This document shows, one piece after another, positions 11,354 through 26,300 of a stretch of DNA of 64,000 bases. Source of the stretch: Pieris napi. Its lineage: Eukaryota > Arthropoda > Insecta > Lepidoptera > Pieridae. Under the pieces are notes generated by a model. That model was not told the origin of the DNA, ran no database searches, and saw nothing but the letters and a program-made list of their open reading frames with translations. Within the stretch, counting starts at the first letter, position 1. Each line of letters starts with the position of its first letter. The DNA lies in the NCBI RefSeq assembly GCF_905475465.1, contig NC_062253.1, positions 2,294,001 through 2,358,000 of the forward strand, read 5' to 3'. Made by a program: the position numbers and the translations under genes.

Positions 11354-11812
11354 GTGGTTTAACGGCGAGCGATGATTACGTCCCTTTTCATCACAAACAG
11401 TAAAAAAGGCACAAGTAAAGATAACAATTATTTTTTTAAAAAGGTTTACTAAATCTGGATTAGTAGGCAGTGATGCCTGCTAAAGAATAAAATAAAGTAA
11501 TTAAAGTTAATTCGATACATTGTTCGTGATATTGAAATATTTGTTATTTTTGTATTAGGTCACTTGAGTAAATATTTAGATTTACCTTTTTGTAGGTAAA
11601 ACATTAAAAAAATACTCTTGTATTGGTGTTATTGCCCTCAAATGGGTGAAATTTGTCCCTTTTTCGGTGGAGAACTTTTTAGTAGAAACACTTATGAAAT
11701 GTCAGAATTCTACGGAATGAAAAATCAGAGTATAGCAACTCTTAAGGCATCTTCTCAATAGAAGTCATTTTTATTTAAGATTACATAATCACTTATATTT
11801 AAATGATATAGG

Positions 11813-12048
11813 GAGCGTTCAAGTATTACGTCACGCAATTTTTGGAGATTATTGAACCCCCCCCCATGCAACGCACCGTAACGTTTTTCTGTACCCAAGT
11901 ATAGTAAAATGTTTCATGACCACCGAGTGGCTCTTTATACCTAAAAGTTACCATTATGTGGTGTAAAGTACTGGAAAGTCGAAAATAATATTAACAATAA
12001 CGCGTAATTCATTCCCCGCCCCGCATCGTAACGTTTTACAAAATGTTG
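11813..12048 (+). mobile_element. MITE with GGAGCGTTCAAGTAT end, copy 1
   Basis: It begins GGGAGCGTTCAAGTATTACG, has a C-homopolymer (about 11857) and ends in CCCCGCATCGTAACGTTTTA. The inverse copy lies at 56510-56740, immediately before an ADAM exon, and a partial copy is at 51340-51410. Non-coding. Confidence 0.55.
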
Positions 12049-15000
12049 GTCACTTCTGTTATGGCCCATGGTATGTGTCCAATCATCTTAGGGTGTGAAT
12101 ACCTCCGTAATGGCTATCTGGTATTTGCAAGGCAAGGAACAGCCCTCTGCATTTGTCCACATGCCATAATTGCTGCGAGACCTGGAAAAAATTGTGGCCT
12201 TCATGCAGGTCCCTCGCTTGATACTTCTCTCTTATTTCCCAACCCTTATGCTGCATAGTGGTGGGTCGTTTTATTCAACTTCTCCCACTTCTAGTTTTTG
12301 CTTGAGTCTCCTTGGTTCCGGGGCTCTGTATCCAATTTTTACTTTTACGTTCTTAATTTTCCAAATCCTATTCACTCTTAAACGTAATGCCTCCATTAAA
12401 CGTTTGCGGATAACTGCTATATATTATTATATGCTTATATACTTACGTCCTTATATGCTTGCCTTATATACGGCATATTTTTGCAAGCATCGAAAGTAAA
12501 TAGGCCCTTACACATGTTCTTACGTTTTCAACTAAAAGGGCAGGCTGAACTATAGATACGATTTTCGTTACTCAATACTTGTTTATTAATCGTACGTCCT
12601 TATTAAACGTGGACTAAAGATAGTATTGTATTTGGAAAATCCATCGTTGCCATAGTAACCATATAAGGGTTACGGGAGCTGGTCCAAGACCCGTTTCTGA
12701 ATATTACCCTAAGTCCACGTCTAATAAACGGAGTGTATTAGACAAAAATGCAGGCAGCTGTACTTAAGATTTGTGTACAATTGAAGTCCATTTTGTTCCA
12801 AATTTATAAAAGGAATTTCAAACATTCTAGATATTTATATAATCTAAAACCTTACACATATTATTTATAATCTATATGTATTTAAATTCCAACAGAATTT
12901 GTAGAATCGGTGACACGGGATTTTGGAACTACAGTCACAATTAATAACGACATCGAAGGGACAACTCATATTTGGTCGTAAAAAGCGATAGTCGTAACAG
13001 CCGATGACGTTATTAAGTACGTAGGTGTTACATAGTCTGTACGCACCCTAATACAATCGAATTGAGCCGAGCCCTTTGATTTTGGTCGATATAACCGGTA
13101 TGTCGTCGTAAACGATTTCGACTGTAATTTTCAATATAATGACAGCGGTCCTGAGACTTTAATAGGGTATTTCTTTGTTCTTTAGTGTTAGAGAATATCT
13201 GTTTAAGCCACCTTGCAAAATATCGTGTATTGATTACCGGACCTGAAAGACGTACTGAACACGCGTTGAACAAAAAAAAATGATTGTAAATTTAAATCAT
13301 TCTCGAATCCACATCCATCACAAACAAAAAATGCGTCATTATGTCTGTCGAGTCATTAAGAAAGAGTTTAATTTCAAACATACGTAAAGAAGATATATAT
13401 ATAAAGATTATGTCTTCTTCTACGTCAAACTCGTTATCGATACGTACGAGTATACATAACGTACGTATACTCGTACGTATCTCTCGTAATTTCACGTCAC
13501 CGATTGCAAGTTCTAAAGTAATATAAAACTATTACAAACGAAAATAAGACAATTTTGATTATTCTCGTTCGAGAAATCATGTCAAATTTTAGAGTAATCA
13601 TGTATCATTCTATAATTAAAGTCCCTATCGGTGACCACAGATGCACAGATGCACTTAGATACTGTGCAAACGAAATGGGCACACTTCAACCCAATAACAA
13701 TCAGGGCCGAGCTTTGCGTCAAGTTCAAAGCTAAAGAGAGATTGTTCAGGGCCTTGAGATAAAGTAATTTATATTGCATATCGTAAAAATTATGTTTAAG
13801 TTTCTGTTGATTTCTTTTAAACCTTTAAAAGTTTTGAGGTTAATTCTCTTCTCGAAGTAAATTGTCTGTCAATTGAAAAAGATTTCTGTCAAAGTCAAAG
13901 TACCTAAGTGGGTCTAGACTGAACAGATTAATAAGTTAACCTCAAATCTAGGACATTTTAGAACAAGCATAAGTAATGTATTTTGAAGGTTCGAATTTCC
14001 ATAACAAAGAATCATGTTATTCATTCAACAGAAACCCCCTATTCACATATCCATTTTCTATTTTCCTGTCTTCCTCACGTCAATTCCTTCCAAAGTGTAC
14101 AAAAAAAGTCAATTTTTTCCAATTTTAATTTTTATTTGCGCCAAAAACCTTGTACTTGTAACTTGTTGTGTTTGTATAATGTCAAAAAGACTGAATCGAA
14201 ATACCAAATTGTTTCCACCGATTGATAGAAACCAAAATTGTAATATAACTGCGTACTTAATCTTGTTATACATAAAATAAGTGATGATTTGTCTTTTTTC
14301 TCGTGTCAGTGTCTACCTATATATCCTTTGACACAGCCTTAAAGGTTATAAGGTGATACACATGTACATCGTAAAAAAATTCGTTAATACTAAAAATATT
14401 TACAGAATCGCTCTTAAAAGGTAGTCTTCTAATTTCCAAATTCAAACTGTCGAAGACGAATGGCGTGTTTCGATCGATTCTTATTGGTCGACGTCTAGTC
14501 CAATCAGTCACGTGGTCCGTCTTTTGACCAATCACAAACGACATGCGTCATAGTTTTGTATTTAACATTCTTTTGTTTATTTTTAATGTTACAAATTATT
14601 GTTTTAGCTTTAAGTATTCTTATTTTACACTGTACTTAAAGGTTTTACGATTTTAATAGTCATAAGTCATATCATATTTTAAGTGCAATATACATCTTGC
14701 CATGATGTGTGATTTTTTTAGATTTATTTTCACTCCAAATATAGATATAGTTAGGGTAAGTTTTCTGACGTTTTCATACAAATGACATGGAGACTGGTAC
14801 CAAAACGCTTACCGACACTTGTCCATAACAGCAGGGTTACTCTGTAAAACTATGTTCCAATAATTAAGACGTCGTCTGAAAAGGAAGTCCGTTCGACTCA
14901 TTTAGAAAACTATATTGTATAGGTAATATTTGTAGCGCTGCTGTCTCAGACTTGGAAGTATAAAGCAATTCGCAGCGTACTACGTAATCTCAAGATAAAT

Positions 15001-15970
15001 TGCTGTTGAAATGACAGTGTAAGCCTGCTGGATTTGTAGATAATTGTCTATAAACATTTGTTGACATACCATTTGCAAGATTGTAAAAGGAGATGTATTT
15101 TGAAGAACCCTTTTTATACCATAGATTTCATACTGTTTAGAATAGATGGTAGGTAAGGGATAACTATTATGAAGTAAGTGCGGCACAAACAATTTCTCTA
15201 TTACCATTTTTGTATACGTTAGGTCACATGTTAAATTGTATGCAGTGTTTGTAATCGTGTATAAAGTGAAGTGACGCGATCTTGCCTTGTCAAAATGACA
15301 GATGTCAGATTTATGCAAGATAGATTATTCCATTTTTAAATAAATGTCTTTTTTAAAGTTAATTTTGTTACACCCTAAAGAAATAAAATTGGGACTACAA
15401 ATATTTGTTGATATACATATATATTTTTTTATTATGGCAGTAACTTTATGCCAGTTTCAAGTTAAAGGTTGGGAAACATGAACGAAGTTTCCCGCGCTTT
15501 TTCTTGTTATGTTTATATGTAAAGTAAATGTTCTTAGTTTAAATTTTGTAATTCTTTTTTATAGTTACTAGTCATTCACATAGTCTTGCCATAGACAATG
15601 CAAGATGGCGTTTAATGGACTTGTAATCTATAACTATTATGTATTGTAACGACTGTGTCTTGCAATTATAAACATTCCATTGCTTGTGAGTTTGATTTTT
15701 ATTTCCTCTATTATTTTATTAAGTTCGATATACATTCTTTAAATTTGAATGCCAGAAAACAGAAAATGCTTTGACTTCACGAAAAATGTATTAAGATTTT
15801 CACTGTTTTCACTTTTTTCTTTGAATGCCAAGGAAGCTTTTTTTAAGTTCCAATGCTGAGTGTTTTAAGGCACATGTGCCACCGCCAATGTGTGAAATCA
15901 GCACTCAGTAAATCGAATTATAAGGAGATTCGATTGAAAGTAAATAAAAAGTCAGAATTTTAAGCAATTT
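12049..15970. other. AT-rich intergenic DNA, no supported gene
   Basis: Only a possible degraded LINE-like stretch (about 12050-12420, short - strand reading with LRLRVNRIWKIKNVKVK) and a strong hairpin at 13439-13481 stand out. A 112-codon open frame at 15318-14980 on the - strand has no recognisable motif or splice context. Part of this could be a long 3' UTR of dystrobrevin, which cannot be judged here. Confidence 0.4.
13439..13481. repeat. Perfect 17-bp stem hairpin
   Basis: GATACGTACGAGTATAC is followed by a 9-base loop and its exact reverse complement. The arms are themselves rich in TACG/CGTA. No terminal duplication or related copy is seen nearby. Confidence 0.6.
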
Positions 15971-15982
15971 TATTATGTAAAC

Positions 15983-16528
15983 GTCGCAGCCAACTGGCTT
16001 AATTTAACTGTGTAGTCTTTTAGCTAAACAGCCCCGTTTAACTAGCGGCCTGAACGATATTCAGCGTGTTGATCAAAAAGCTAGGCAAATGACTTGGATG
16101 GATGACGTTTTATTACTGGCTAGGCAAGTTGACTGTTAATTTAAATTTAGTTCCACTTTCTGCCACCTAGCGACTAACGTCGAAACTCTTGTCAATATGA
16201 CGTCGGTAACCACAACTTACATGATGTTTTCCAAAGCTTAATGAAAAACAACAAGTACAATGGAATAGCGTAGTGACTATAATAATGTGAATTTAGCTGT
16301 GATTGACTCAAGCAATTTAATTTTTAAAGAAATATTTTTTTATGATAAATGTTTCATCCCTTTTATATCTGTATCGTATGAATGGCCTAAGCATTAGCCA
16401 GCCAGTTTATTAAATGTTGTTACAAACGCTACGGCTAAATATCTTTTAAGGCCGCTAGTTAAACGGCGGTGTTTAGTTAAAAGGCTAGGCTGTTAATTGA
16501 ACGGCTCATTAAGCCAGTTGGCTGCGAC
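15983..16528. mobile_element. MITE with ~70-bp inverted ends (GTCGCAGCCAACTGGCTTAA)
   Basis: GTCGCAGCCAACTGGCTTAA at the left is mirrored at 16509-16528. With gaps, the match extends inward to CCGTTTAACTAGCGGCC on both sides. Short TTTAGCTAAA/GTTTAAC dyads repeat inside each arm. The 350-base interior is AT-rich and non-coding. It lies between dystrobrevin and the transporter gene. Confidence 0.7.
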
Positions 16529-16529
16529 A

Positions 16530-17361
16530 TATACATCACATAAATTTAGAATCTAACAGAACCTTAAAGAAATAGTTCTACAACTTATATTAAACATACC
16601 GATTGTGGAGATCACATATCGAAAATTCTGGAACTTTAAAAGATGCCATTATTTATAAAATTACGTAAATTATTTTGATGGCATTTGGCGGGTATAAGCT
16701 ACCCTAGTTCTTGTTAACACAATAACAATGTTATACGTTATAATGATGTTGATTTTTACAGTCTTAGCAGTATCGGATACTGTCATAGTTAAATATGTCA
16801 ACTTAATTTAAACAATAACTTAAAAATTATTCTATTACAAAAATATTATACAAATACTTATTTACAGGAATCATTGTGGTTTGAGAACCCATAACACACA
16901 TAATTTTATATAATTGTGACTGAAGACGCCATTCAATGCCTATTTAACGCATAACATATCCCTACACTGGGTGTGTTTCTCGGCGATACAATAATAATTG
17001 GTACATACAATGAACATCGTAGAACGCAGAAATGTCTACCAGATGCCTTATTTTATTTATTGACACCAAAAATCCTATATTACCTATCCCTTTACACAAT
17101 TTATAAACAAAATTACATTAAAAGTAAGTAAGTAAAAAAGGTTTAAAGGGATATAATAGGCATCGCAATTTATAATGCATAAATTTGGACTATGTTATAT
17201 TGTAGTCGACAACCTGGCGGCTGGTTCTAGTACAAAAACCGATCAAAGGACTAATCTTATTTAGATAAATATTTAATTTAACATTTTGTGATATCTATCA
17301 ACACATCGCTCGTGTTTTTTTTGCTGTTTCTTCAGGTCTACAGATTTTGAAGACTCTTGCA
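16530..17361. other. 3' flank of the transporter gene
   Basis: No coding signal is seen. The - strand AATAAA sites at 17052-17061 (TTTATTTATT on +) would end a 3' UTR of about 300 bases for the transporter gene. The remaining DNA is AT-rich and unique within this window. Confidence 0.4.
17052..17061 (-). terminator. Poly(A) signal candidates for the transporter gene
   Basis: Two overlapping AATAAA hexamers are read on the - strand, about 300 bases after the TAA at 17364-17362. They are the nearest good signals downstream of the stop. Confidence 0.4.
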
Positions 17362-20300
17362 TTACAATCTGGTTGTAGCGGCTTCCTCATCTTTTTTCTT
17401 CCCGAAACCTTCATAGATCTCTTCGATTGTCTTCATTTTTGTCTCCGGCACATAACAGAAAATGTACACTGTACTTACAAGACAGACGCCGGCGAAAATC
17501 CAGAATATTAAGTACAGACCAACAGATGTCGCTAGCGGATGGAAGACCCGCAACTCTATTGACACAAGTGTGCAGGCGAATGCTATCACTATAGAAGTCA
17601 CTGTTCCACGATGCTGGAAATACAATTCACTTATTAGTACTATCTCACACCCTTCTTTACTTGGTTTATTATAAGGTTTCGTTTACGAAGACAACAGGTA
17701 CACTTGAGAATGTAATAGGTTAGTTATAATCAAAATGATTGCAAAAAATCTATAGTTTATTACCTTACGTAAATGTGTGACTATAACGACCAGGTGATAT
17801 TCGCTAGACGAAACGAAATTTTGAAATAATGAGTGGACTCACTATATATATTATAGTCAAAGTATAGCGAGGTATTTTGGTCAATTTCACTACGCAGAGC
17901 AGTGTTATGAGTCAACTATGTGTAAAGTATTGGTCGTAGTATTCATTCGTATAGCTTTGAAAATGTATAGTTTATTTTTAAAAAATTGGACAGACGTTTG
18001 ACCGGAATTCCACCTGTTGTTAAGTGAGATGCAGATGCCCTAATGCACGCCATGAGGTGCCTATTTTTGAAAGAACTCATTCTATAGTAACAAACAATCA
18101 AAAATCATTTATTCATGTAGCTAACACAATGTACACTTAAGAACGTCAAAAAAAAGAAATATACATTAAATGCTTCTAATTTTACATTTACTGCCAGTTC
18201 TCAAATAAAGGGCGTAGAACGGAAGAGAAGAACTAGCAATAAACTCTCCGCCACTCTTTTTAATCGCCAAGTTTTTGTTTTACACAACGTTTGTAAGGAG
18301 CTGCAACCATTACACCATGTTCCACATGACATCTTAAGTAATAAATAATAATAAAATAAATTACAAACAAGGATTTGTCCTCTATCAGCAGGAGGCATGG
18401 TACAATAGGAGCACGCACTTACATTCTCGTGGGAACAACACGCAAATACATAGTCGAAACAACTAACATCACCGCATACACGAATTCAGGTACGACCAGT
18501 CAGGACAAGGAGCACCCGTTCATGAGTATAACGCATGGCCAGCCATCGGCCCCCTCGCCATATTTTTTGGGAGAGAGACAGCCCGACGCATTGTCGCCGC
18601 CATAAGCAATGACATTTAAGCGAGCGTGACGATCCTTGAAATGTGGGAATTGAAATCTCTAGGGAAGCTAGAAGGGAACATCTTATAAATGACTTTAAAC
18701 AGACTTCAGACTTACCTGAAAAGAGAACATCTCAGTCATAATAACGAAAGGCACCGGTTGAAGGCCGGCAGCGTCACAATAAATGCAAAGACACAGGGCG
18801 CAAATGGGCAACCACGCAAAATTACTGCTGCCGAACCAGAAGCATGCTCCGAGAATGGTCAGTGCGATTCCAGATACAAGACACGTTGTTCCTAGTAGCG
18901 GCTGAAAATAATAAACAGCTTTAAATATACAACCACGGAATAAATGTTATCTAATTACCCACAACACAGGGGCTCCCTGTATGGGGACTAGCGTTAGATC
19001 AATTTTGTCACAACCATATTTTGTTATTTTTATTTTACTGCTTTCGGCACTCAATTACATACAAAAACATCATTAATGTTGCTGCCTCATTGGGGTTTGG
19101 GTGATGCTAGGGAGGCGTAGTACATTTGCTAAAATATTGAAAAAGTAGCAGAAACTTAATAAAGATATTATATATATTATACTAGCTAACCCGACAAACG
19201 TCGTTTTGCCATGTAGGTATATTATTTCTAGGAAACATGTTTTTAGTTCAATAAAAATAACTTTCTACTATAATAAAAAATAGGGGTTGATCGCAGAGGG
19301 GAAAAAAGGGCTGTATGTATTTTTGTATGCTGTATCATAAAAAAAGAAACAAAAAATTTTGTCTAAAAAATAAAAAAAATAATTTAGGCGCGGCCACCCT
19401 TAACATTTAAGGGGATGAAAAATAGATGTTGTCCGATTCTCAGACTTACTAAATATGCATAAAAAAATTCATAAAAATTGGTCGAGGCGTATGAGAACGA
19501 AAATTGTGACACGAGAATTTAATATTTTAGATACAAAGAGACGTTTTTTTAGAATTTTTGCCCTCAAATATAACTTACTTGTTTGTTGGGAATTTTTCAT
19601 ATATTTTTTCGTAGAGAGTAGCTGCCAGAAAATAGTGTCATAGCCGACGAATCCGTTAACGACCACGATGACCACGACGTCCGTGGTACATACATACATA
19701 CATACCTACATTTCTTGTTTATGGCATGGCATTTAATTGCATACGATAAATGATAAAAATTACCTTCCTTCCAGTCTTCTCAACCAGGCCAGATGCAGTA
19801 CACGAGCCAACTAGCTGAACAGCTCCTAGTACAGCTGCCTGCTGGTTCGCAGTCAGCACCCAATCAGCACTGGCATCGTTGAAGATCATTGACGCAAAGT
19901 GTAAGACGGCGAGACATCCGCACAACTCACGCGCAAGTGTTATTATTAGGGTTATACGAAATGCGCGGAATGTGCATTTGTCGGAGACTGAAAATGATAT
20001 TTGATAGATTAATAGGGCAAAAGGTAATTTTATAATAGGTTGAGGGTAGTAAAAGTAGTATTGGACACTTTTGAGTTATAAATTGTTCCTTGTGTTATAT
20101 GAAATTTTGAATTTTTGTTATATAAACTTTGTAAGGGGTATGTTTTCTTTAATTATTATTTTGAGATTTTGTTTTATTCAATCGAAAAAGTGTCAGTAAA
20201 AAGAGACAGTATTTGATCATTTTCTGATTTAAAAAAACATTGATGTGCAAAAATATATAATAAGAGATTTATTTAATTCAATTATAAAATTAGATGAAAT

Positions 20301-23300
20301 TTATTAATTTTATTTACATATCATTAATTATAAAAACTTTATTAATTATTTTAGTTTTTATCAAAATTAAAGATTCATATTAAACATAAAAATTCAAATT
20401 TACAATTGAGAAAAAAATATTTAAAGAAAAGTCTGATACTACATTTAAATAGTAAAAGAAAGTAGAATTTACATTTAAAATTGGATAATGCCCTCAAATT
20501 AGATGTCCAATCATAGGATAAACCAAAATCCTGCTCTCAAAAAGTTGGGCACCCTTATTGATTTAAGTTCATTATAAGATTTAGTTAAGTATATTTTAGT
20601 ATTGTGTTATTGTGCTTTAGGTCGTAGGTTCGATCCCCGGCTGTGCACCAATGGACTTTCTTTCTATGTGCGCATTTAACATTCGCTTTCGGAAAACATC
20701 GTGAGGAAACCGACATTTAGACCCAAAAAGTCGTCGACACAAGTCAGGCACTGGAAGCTGATCACCTCCTTGCCTATTAGATTTAAAAATGATCATGAAA
20801 CAGATTCAAAAATCAAGGCCTAAAGAGGTTGTAGCGCCACTGATTTATTATTTTAATTTAATAATTATGAAGCTCGACTCCAAAAGAGCTTTAACTATAG
20901 TCTGGACATTCCACACGGAATCCCGCTGCGAATGTAGCTGCGGAAGCCTGAACGAGACGCCACAACTAGTTAAACAGTTATGTTAATAGAAACCGGTCAA
21001 GCCTAACCGAAATCACGACACTTCCGAACCACTCAGGTGCTCAAATAGTGACGTGTGTGGCCAGGGCCGGATTTATATTGTCAATTTCAAAATTATTTTG
21101 TTTCACAAAAATGTATAGTGCTACATATCCAGTGTACATTATTACCTGGAATGTAACAAACTTATAACTAGACACGTTTTAAGTCGTTTTGCTTTTTTAA
21201 AAACATATAAAATAGATAAAACTAAAGTTATAATGTTTCGAAAGGTTTTAACAATGAGGTAAACTACCTGGTAACTATGCAATCTTTAGGTGAGATTTGC
21301 ATTTTTGACATGCCGACATTGATAACTAAATATTTATTATTTTATTCAGATTTAGTCAGATGATTGACCACATTCCCATGATGTATGTGGCCTATTAGAG
21401 GGCACGCATGTCCATTTCAACCGCCGCTTAAATTAATCTATTTTTTATATGAATTTTTGGGTACACTAAAATTATTAAAACTGAGTGAGGTCACTAAAAG
21501 CTCAGGTTTTTTTTAAATATAAAAAGAGACAAACAGGCAGGAGGCTCAACTGATGTTAAATTATACACTCACATTTCCAGAAGCCTCGCAAGTGCGTTGC
21601 CGGCCTTTTAAGACTTGATATGTATCAAATATCTTCGAAAATAATTGATAGAGCATGAACCGTTATTTAAGTTTAATTTATATTCTATTATACGATTGTC
21701 TTGTTAAAATGATTATATTCTGTTCACAGTGTTTTTACTATTCTCACTACATATTTAAAAAAAGTCAAATTTTCTAAAAGTGTTTGAATTACTCTTCAAT
21801 AACTCTTCTTCTTTCTTAAGCTCTTCCCCCTATATTCATAATAACTTATTACTGATATATCGTATATGTTAGCTAAAAAATAACTATATTTCACCAACGC
21901 CATTTTGAATGTAAGTTGAATGTAAGTCCGACCCTGTCGATCATTACCGTACACAAACACTTGTTGATTCGTTACTGGACGCTATGGGAACGAATTGTTA
22001 GCATCCACTTTGCGTCCCGTTAACGATAGTTTACTTTATGTTACTGCTTTTTGGCACAGACTACAAATACAAATAGTAAGGAGTTTAGCTAACCTATTTG
22101 GAACTTATGAATAAGCTCCGGTACATTAAAATGCGGTAATAAATCACATCGCACATACAATAATACTTTTCTATAATATAATAGACATTTTTCTACATTT
22201 TTTTTCTTGATCTAAAGAATTTTAAATAAAGAACCACTTGTTCATAAAAATCTATTTTAATGCACTAGTTTTTTTTGTCAATATGTATTTAAGAGACGTT
22301 GTTTTTAGTAACAATGTTTATATGAATTAATTTTATCCGTTGACCAAAAGTCCAAGCTAAATAAATTTTTATGACATCATGATAATTAATGGCATTTGCA
22401 TGCACATATGGCTGATTGTGCGGGTTTTTTTTAATAATTAATCAATCTTTATGTACCATTTTCTTTGCAAATAAACGATTTACTAAAGTCGAGTCAAAGT
22501 CAAAAATCATTTATTCATGTAGGTAACACAATGTACACTTATTAATGTCAAAAAAGAAATATTATACATCAAACGCTTCTAATTTTACATTTACTGCCAG
22601 TTCTCAAATCAAGGGCGTAGAACGGAAGAGAAGAACTGGCAATTAGCTCTTCGCCACTTCTTAATCGCCAAGTTTTTTGTTTCCTTGGTAATTTCATTTC
22701 TTACGGTCTGTCTTTAGGAGCTAATAATTATGCATAAAGAAACATTTGTTAGACAGTGGATGTTCAAAGCCACAACCTGATTGACTACACTTGCAGTGTT
22801 ACGTCCTACTTGCAGTGTTACAGCCATGTATCACTGTATGTTTAGGGTAAATTTTATAAGTCATTATCAAGGCAGAATACAAAATACCATCCGTATCACC
22901 TCGACATCAGTCGTTCCACAACTGAACGTTTTTAAAGACAGCTGGTTCCATATAGTGGTAGTGCGCGGCAAAAACTATGTGGAACCAGCTGCCCACTGAA
23001 GTATTTCCGAACCAATTCGACTTAGGGTCCTTCAAGAAAAGAGCGTACCAATTCTTCAAAGGCCGGCTTGCGAGCCTTCTGTCAATGTGAGTGTTCATGG
23101 GCGGGCGTACGCAACATCAGGCGAGCCTCCTATTTCATATAAAAATATAAAAAAATACTTACCCAATGTTTTGACTGCTTTGAAAAATCCCTCTGATTTA
23201 CTCTGCTCCAACTCCATGAGGAGTAACTGCAATTCGCTCTCAATTGACGCATCTGTCACTTGACGACACCGCAGCCAGGCTAACGCATCGCGTGCCTCCT

Positions 23301-26300
23301 AAAGGGAAAACTATATATTAGCTGTCAGGAGTGTTTTTGTCAAGTCAAGGAATTTTCCATTCCGAAGAACGTGTTTTGGTCAAAGCTCTCGCTGTCCAGA
23401 TTGAGCATTCTGATAAACGAGTTAGGTCTGAATATCTTTAGTTGCTCTCCTCACAGTTTAAAATCTATTTTCGTTTAGTTTTTGTAGTTTTTATTGTTTT
23501 GTTTAATATTTGTATCATCTCTTCGTGTATGCCATGTTTGCCTATAAGTGCTTGTCACGTAAAAAAATGTATATTGTGGTTCTTTTATCAATGTATCAGT
23601 GTGCCGAGCGTTGGCAAGCTTTGATCAATAAAAAAAAACATCGAATTTCCAAAAAACTGAAGGAATATAGGCATCCTTTACTTTGGTTTTGTTTAACAAA
23701 ATCCTATTAAAGTAGACTTTCAAATTACGTGCCTCTAAAAGTGACAAAAATGCCTGACTTTTGTTATTTAAATGACATCGAATAATCCAAATAAGTTAAA
23801 ACAAATGAACAAGATTGTTCCATTAGTATTTCAAACGTTTTTGATGTAGTCATGTTTTGTCGGTTATTGTAAAGTTCATCAAGCGCACCAATACATCGAT
23901 TCTGACCCAACTCCGCATACGGACTCGCCTGCCTACCACATGCCGACAGCGAATTATATCATATTTCGGCCATACATGCGCAGAGGCAATGAGAACTTGG
24001 AGAAACTGATCGTGGTTGGTAACACAGAAGGCAAAAGAATGCGCGGTCACCAACCTGATGGACCGATGAAGTGAAAGACTCATCGTCCGCAAACTATACA
24101 CTGTCTTGGGCCGTGGGGTTCAAGTGCACAGGCGCTAATTAAAGCTTTAAGTTGGCGCCTGGCTAGTACCGGTGTGCCCAGAGCTGGTCTTCCTCGATCA
24201 ACGAATAAGTATAGCAATACAGCGAGGAAATGCTGCCAGCGTTAAAGGTACACTGCCACAGGGACCAAACTTTTAAAATTTGTTTTAATTTTCTTTTTTT
24301 TTTTATGGCTCTGGCACGATTTGTGCATTAGCCAGCGTCAAGTATAGGAATTTTTTATAATTCGTGCTTGTCTTTAGAAATTCGACCGTGTCCTCCATGT
24401 ACGGTTTAGGCACTCGCCCGGTACCGCACAACCCTCCCAAAGGCCGAGAACAAATTTAAATTAAATTAAAACTTGCCCTCGAACCGGGAATCGAACCCGG
24501 TACCCCTCACCTAGCTGCCACTTAATAAGAGAGCTAGGCTATGAGGCCCCTAATTTTCTTTTTATTCATTTTTAAATTACTATGTAGGTTAAGAAAATCT
24601 GTATATTTGATTGTTATGATTACTAATATTATATGTTATCTTAGGGTTAAGATAACAGTCAATCGATACACTATTATAATAGAGGACAGAAACCGGTGGA
24701 AACAGATTGTCTGCTCCAGGTGTTTCCTTGCTGACAGAAGAGAGTAAACACCATTAAATCGTTGTTTTTTTTTTAACTGATCGTTTTTCAAGGCAGTTTT
24801 TGCCGCGCAACACCACTTTGTGGAACCAGCTGCCCACTGACTTATTTCCGAACCATTTCGACTTAGGGTCCTTCAAGAAAATAGCGTACCAATTCTTAAA
24901 AGGCCGGCAACGTACTCGCGAGCCCTCTGGCATTGAGAGTGTCCATGGGCGGCGGTATCACTTAACATCAGGTTAGCCTCCTGCCCGTTTGGCCCCTGTT
25001 CGTTGGTAAATATAATCCTCTAAAAGAGTAAATTGTAAATTCATCTCTGGCCATTTATAAATAAGTTTTTTAATTTATCGATTGCGTGTTTAGACATGAA
25101 AAATGTAATCGATATGATTTAAGTTTATTGGTTTTATAATTAATTACTATAAGTTGAAAATGCGTTTCAGATTTATGATTTAAAAGTTAACTGGTATTTT
25201 TATGATTCTCTAAATCTTACTATTGGTTCAGTGATTTAACCGTTTTATTACGAAATTTCTATTTTAATTAGATTAGTTATTTATTCGCTTCTTTTCAGTG
25301 TTATTGTCTACGTGTTAATATATTTATTCTTAGATAGATAGTAAATGGATTGAATAATGATTCTGAAGTTTAATTGTTCTAATAATTTGCGTAGCTTATG
25401 TGGCTTTAGTCCTACTTAAATACATAATTATTTTATGTTATATGTTTTTGTATGTTTGTAACGCATAATCTCAAAAACTATAGGAAATTCTTTCACTAAA
25501 AATGCTAACTTATCTCTAAGAAACAACAACTTTTCACAATGGGGTCCGAAGTAAACAAAAAGTTATGATTTGAGAATTTTTTTTATCATATACCTTAATA
25601 TTATCTTCAATACACTCAATCAACAACTATAAATAGAATGTCTTACTCAAGAACTCATCAGTACCAATCTAGTGGATATTATGAAAAAGATATCTACAGA
25701 ATGTAGATATTTTCGAATTTTAATAAGAATTAGTAAAAAAAGTCAATTTTTTTATAAAACCGCAAAATAAATTATAACTCTGCAGGGGTTGAGCTTAGGA
25801 ACCTTCCGTAGAACAATTTTTTGCAGCTGATGTCCTCATCTATCCCTTAGTTGCGTTTGATCCACGACTTTTTGAACAACCTGTATATTATATTAGTGCT
25901 AGATAGGCTACTTCTAATTTGTGTTGTTCGATGATTTGCTATTTTTTAAGCCGGCTGTTCCTCTCGGCCTACACCCTTTGTCTTCTTTGCCGATGAGTAG
26001 GGATTAATAATTTAATGACGTGGAATAAGTGATACCTGTATCTTATGTTCCATAATAAACATATATTTTTTAATATTTTTATTAAGATAAATCCTTTGCT
26101 TGATAGTTTTTTTTTATTTGAATCAATTTTTGGAATGGTTTTACTCTTTGAGTGTTTTTTATATAGAACCTGATGTTGAGTGATCATAGACACTCAATGC
26201 CAGAGGGATCGCGAGGGCGTTGCCGGCCTTTTTATATAAAACTCTTTAGAAAATTACCTCAACCTTCCCAGTCTTCAGCAAATACGACGGTGTCTCAGGC

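Noticed and set aside
14980..15318. 112-codon open frame on the - strand
   Set aside because: No motif, no splice context and composition like translated AT-rich DNA; probably chance.
24480..24552. tRNA gene
   Set aside because: The box A and box B match a tRNA shape, but the sequence continues into a SINE body and lacks a clean acceptor stem and terminator.
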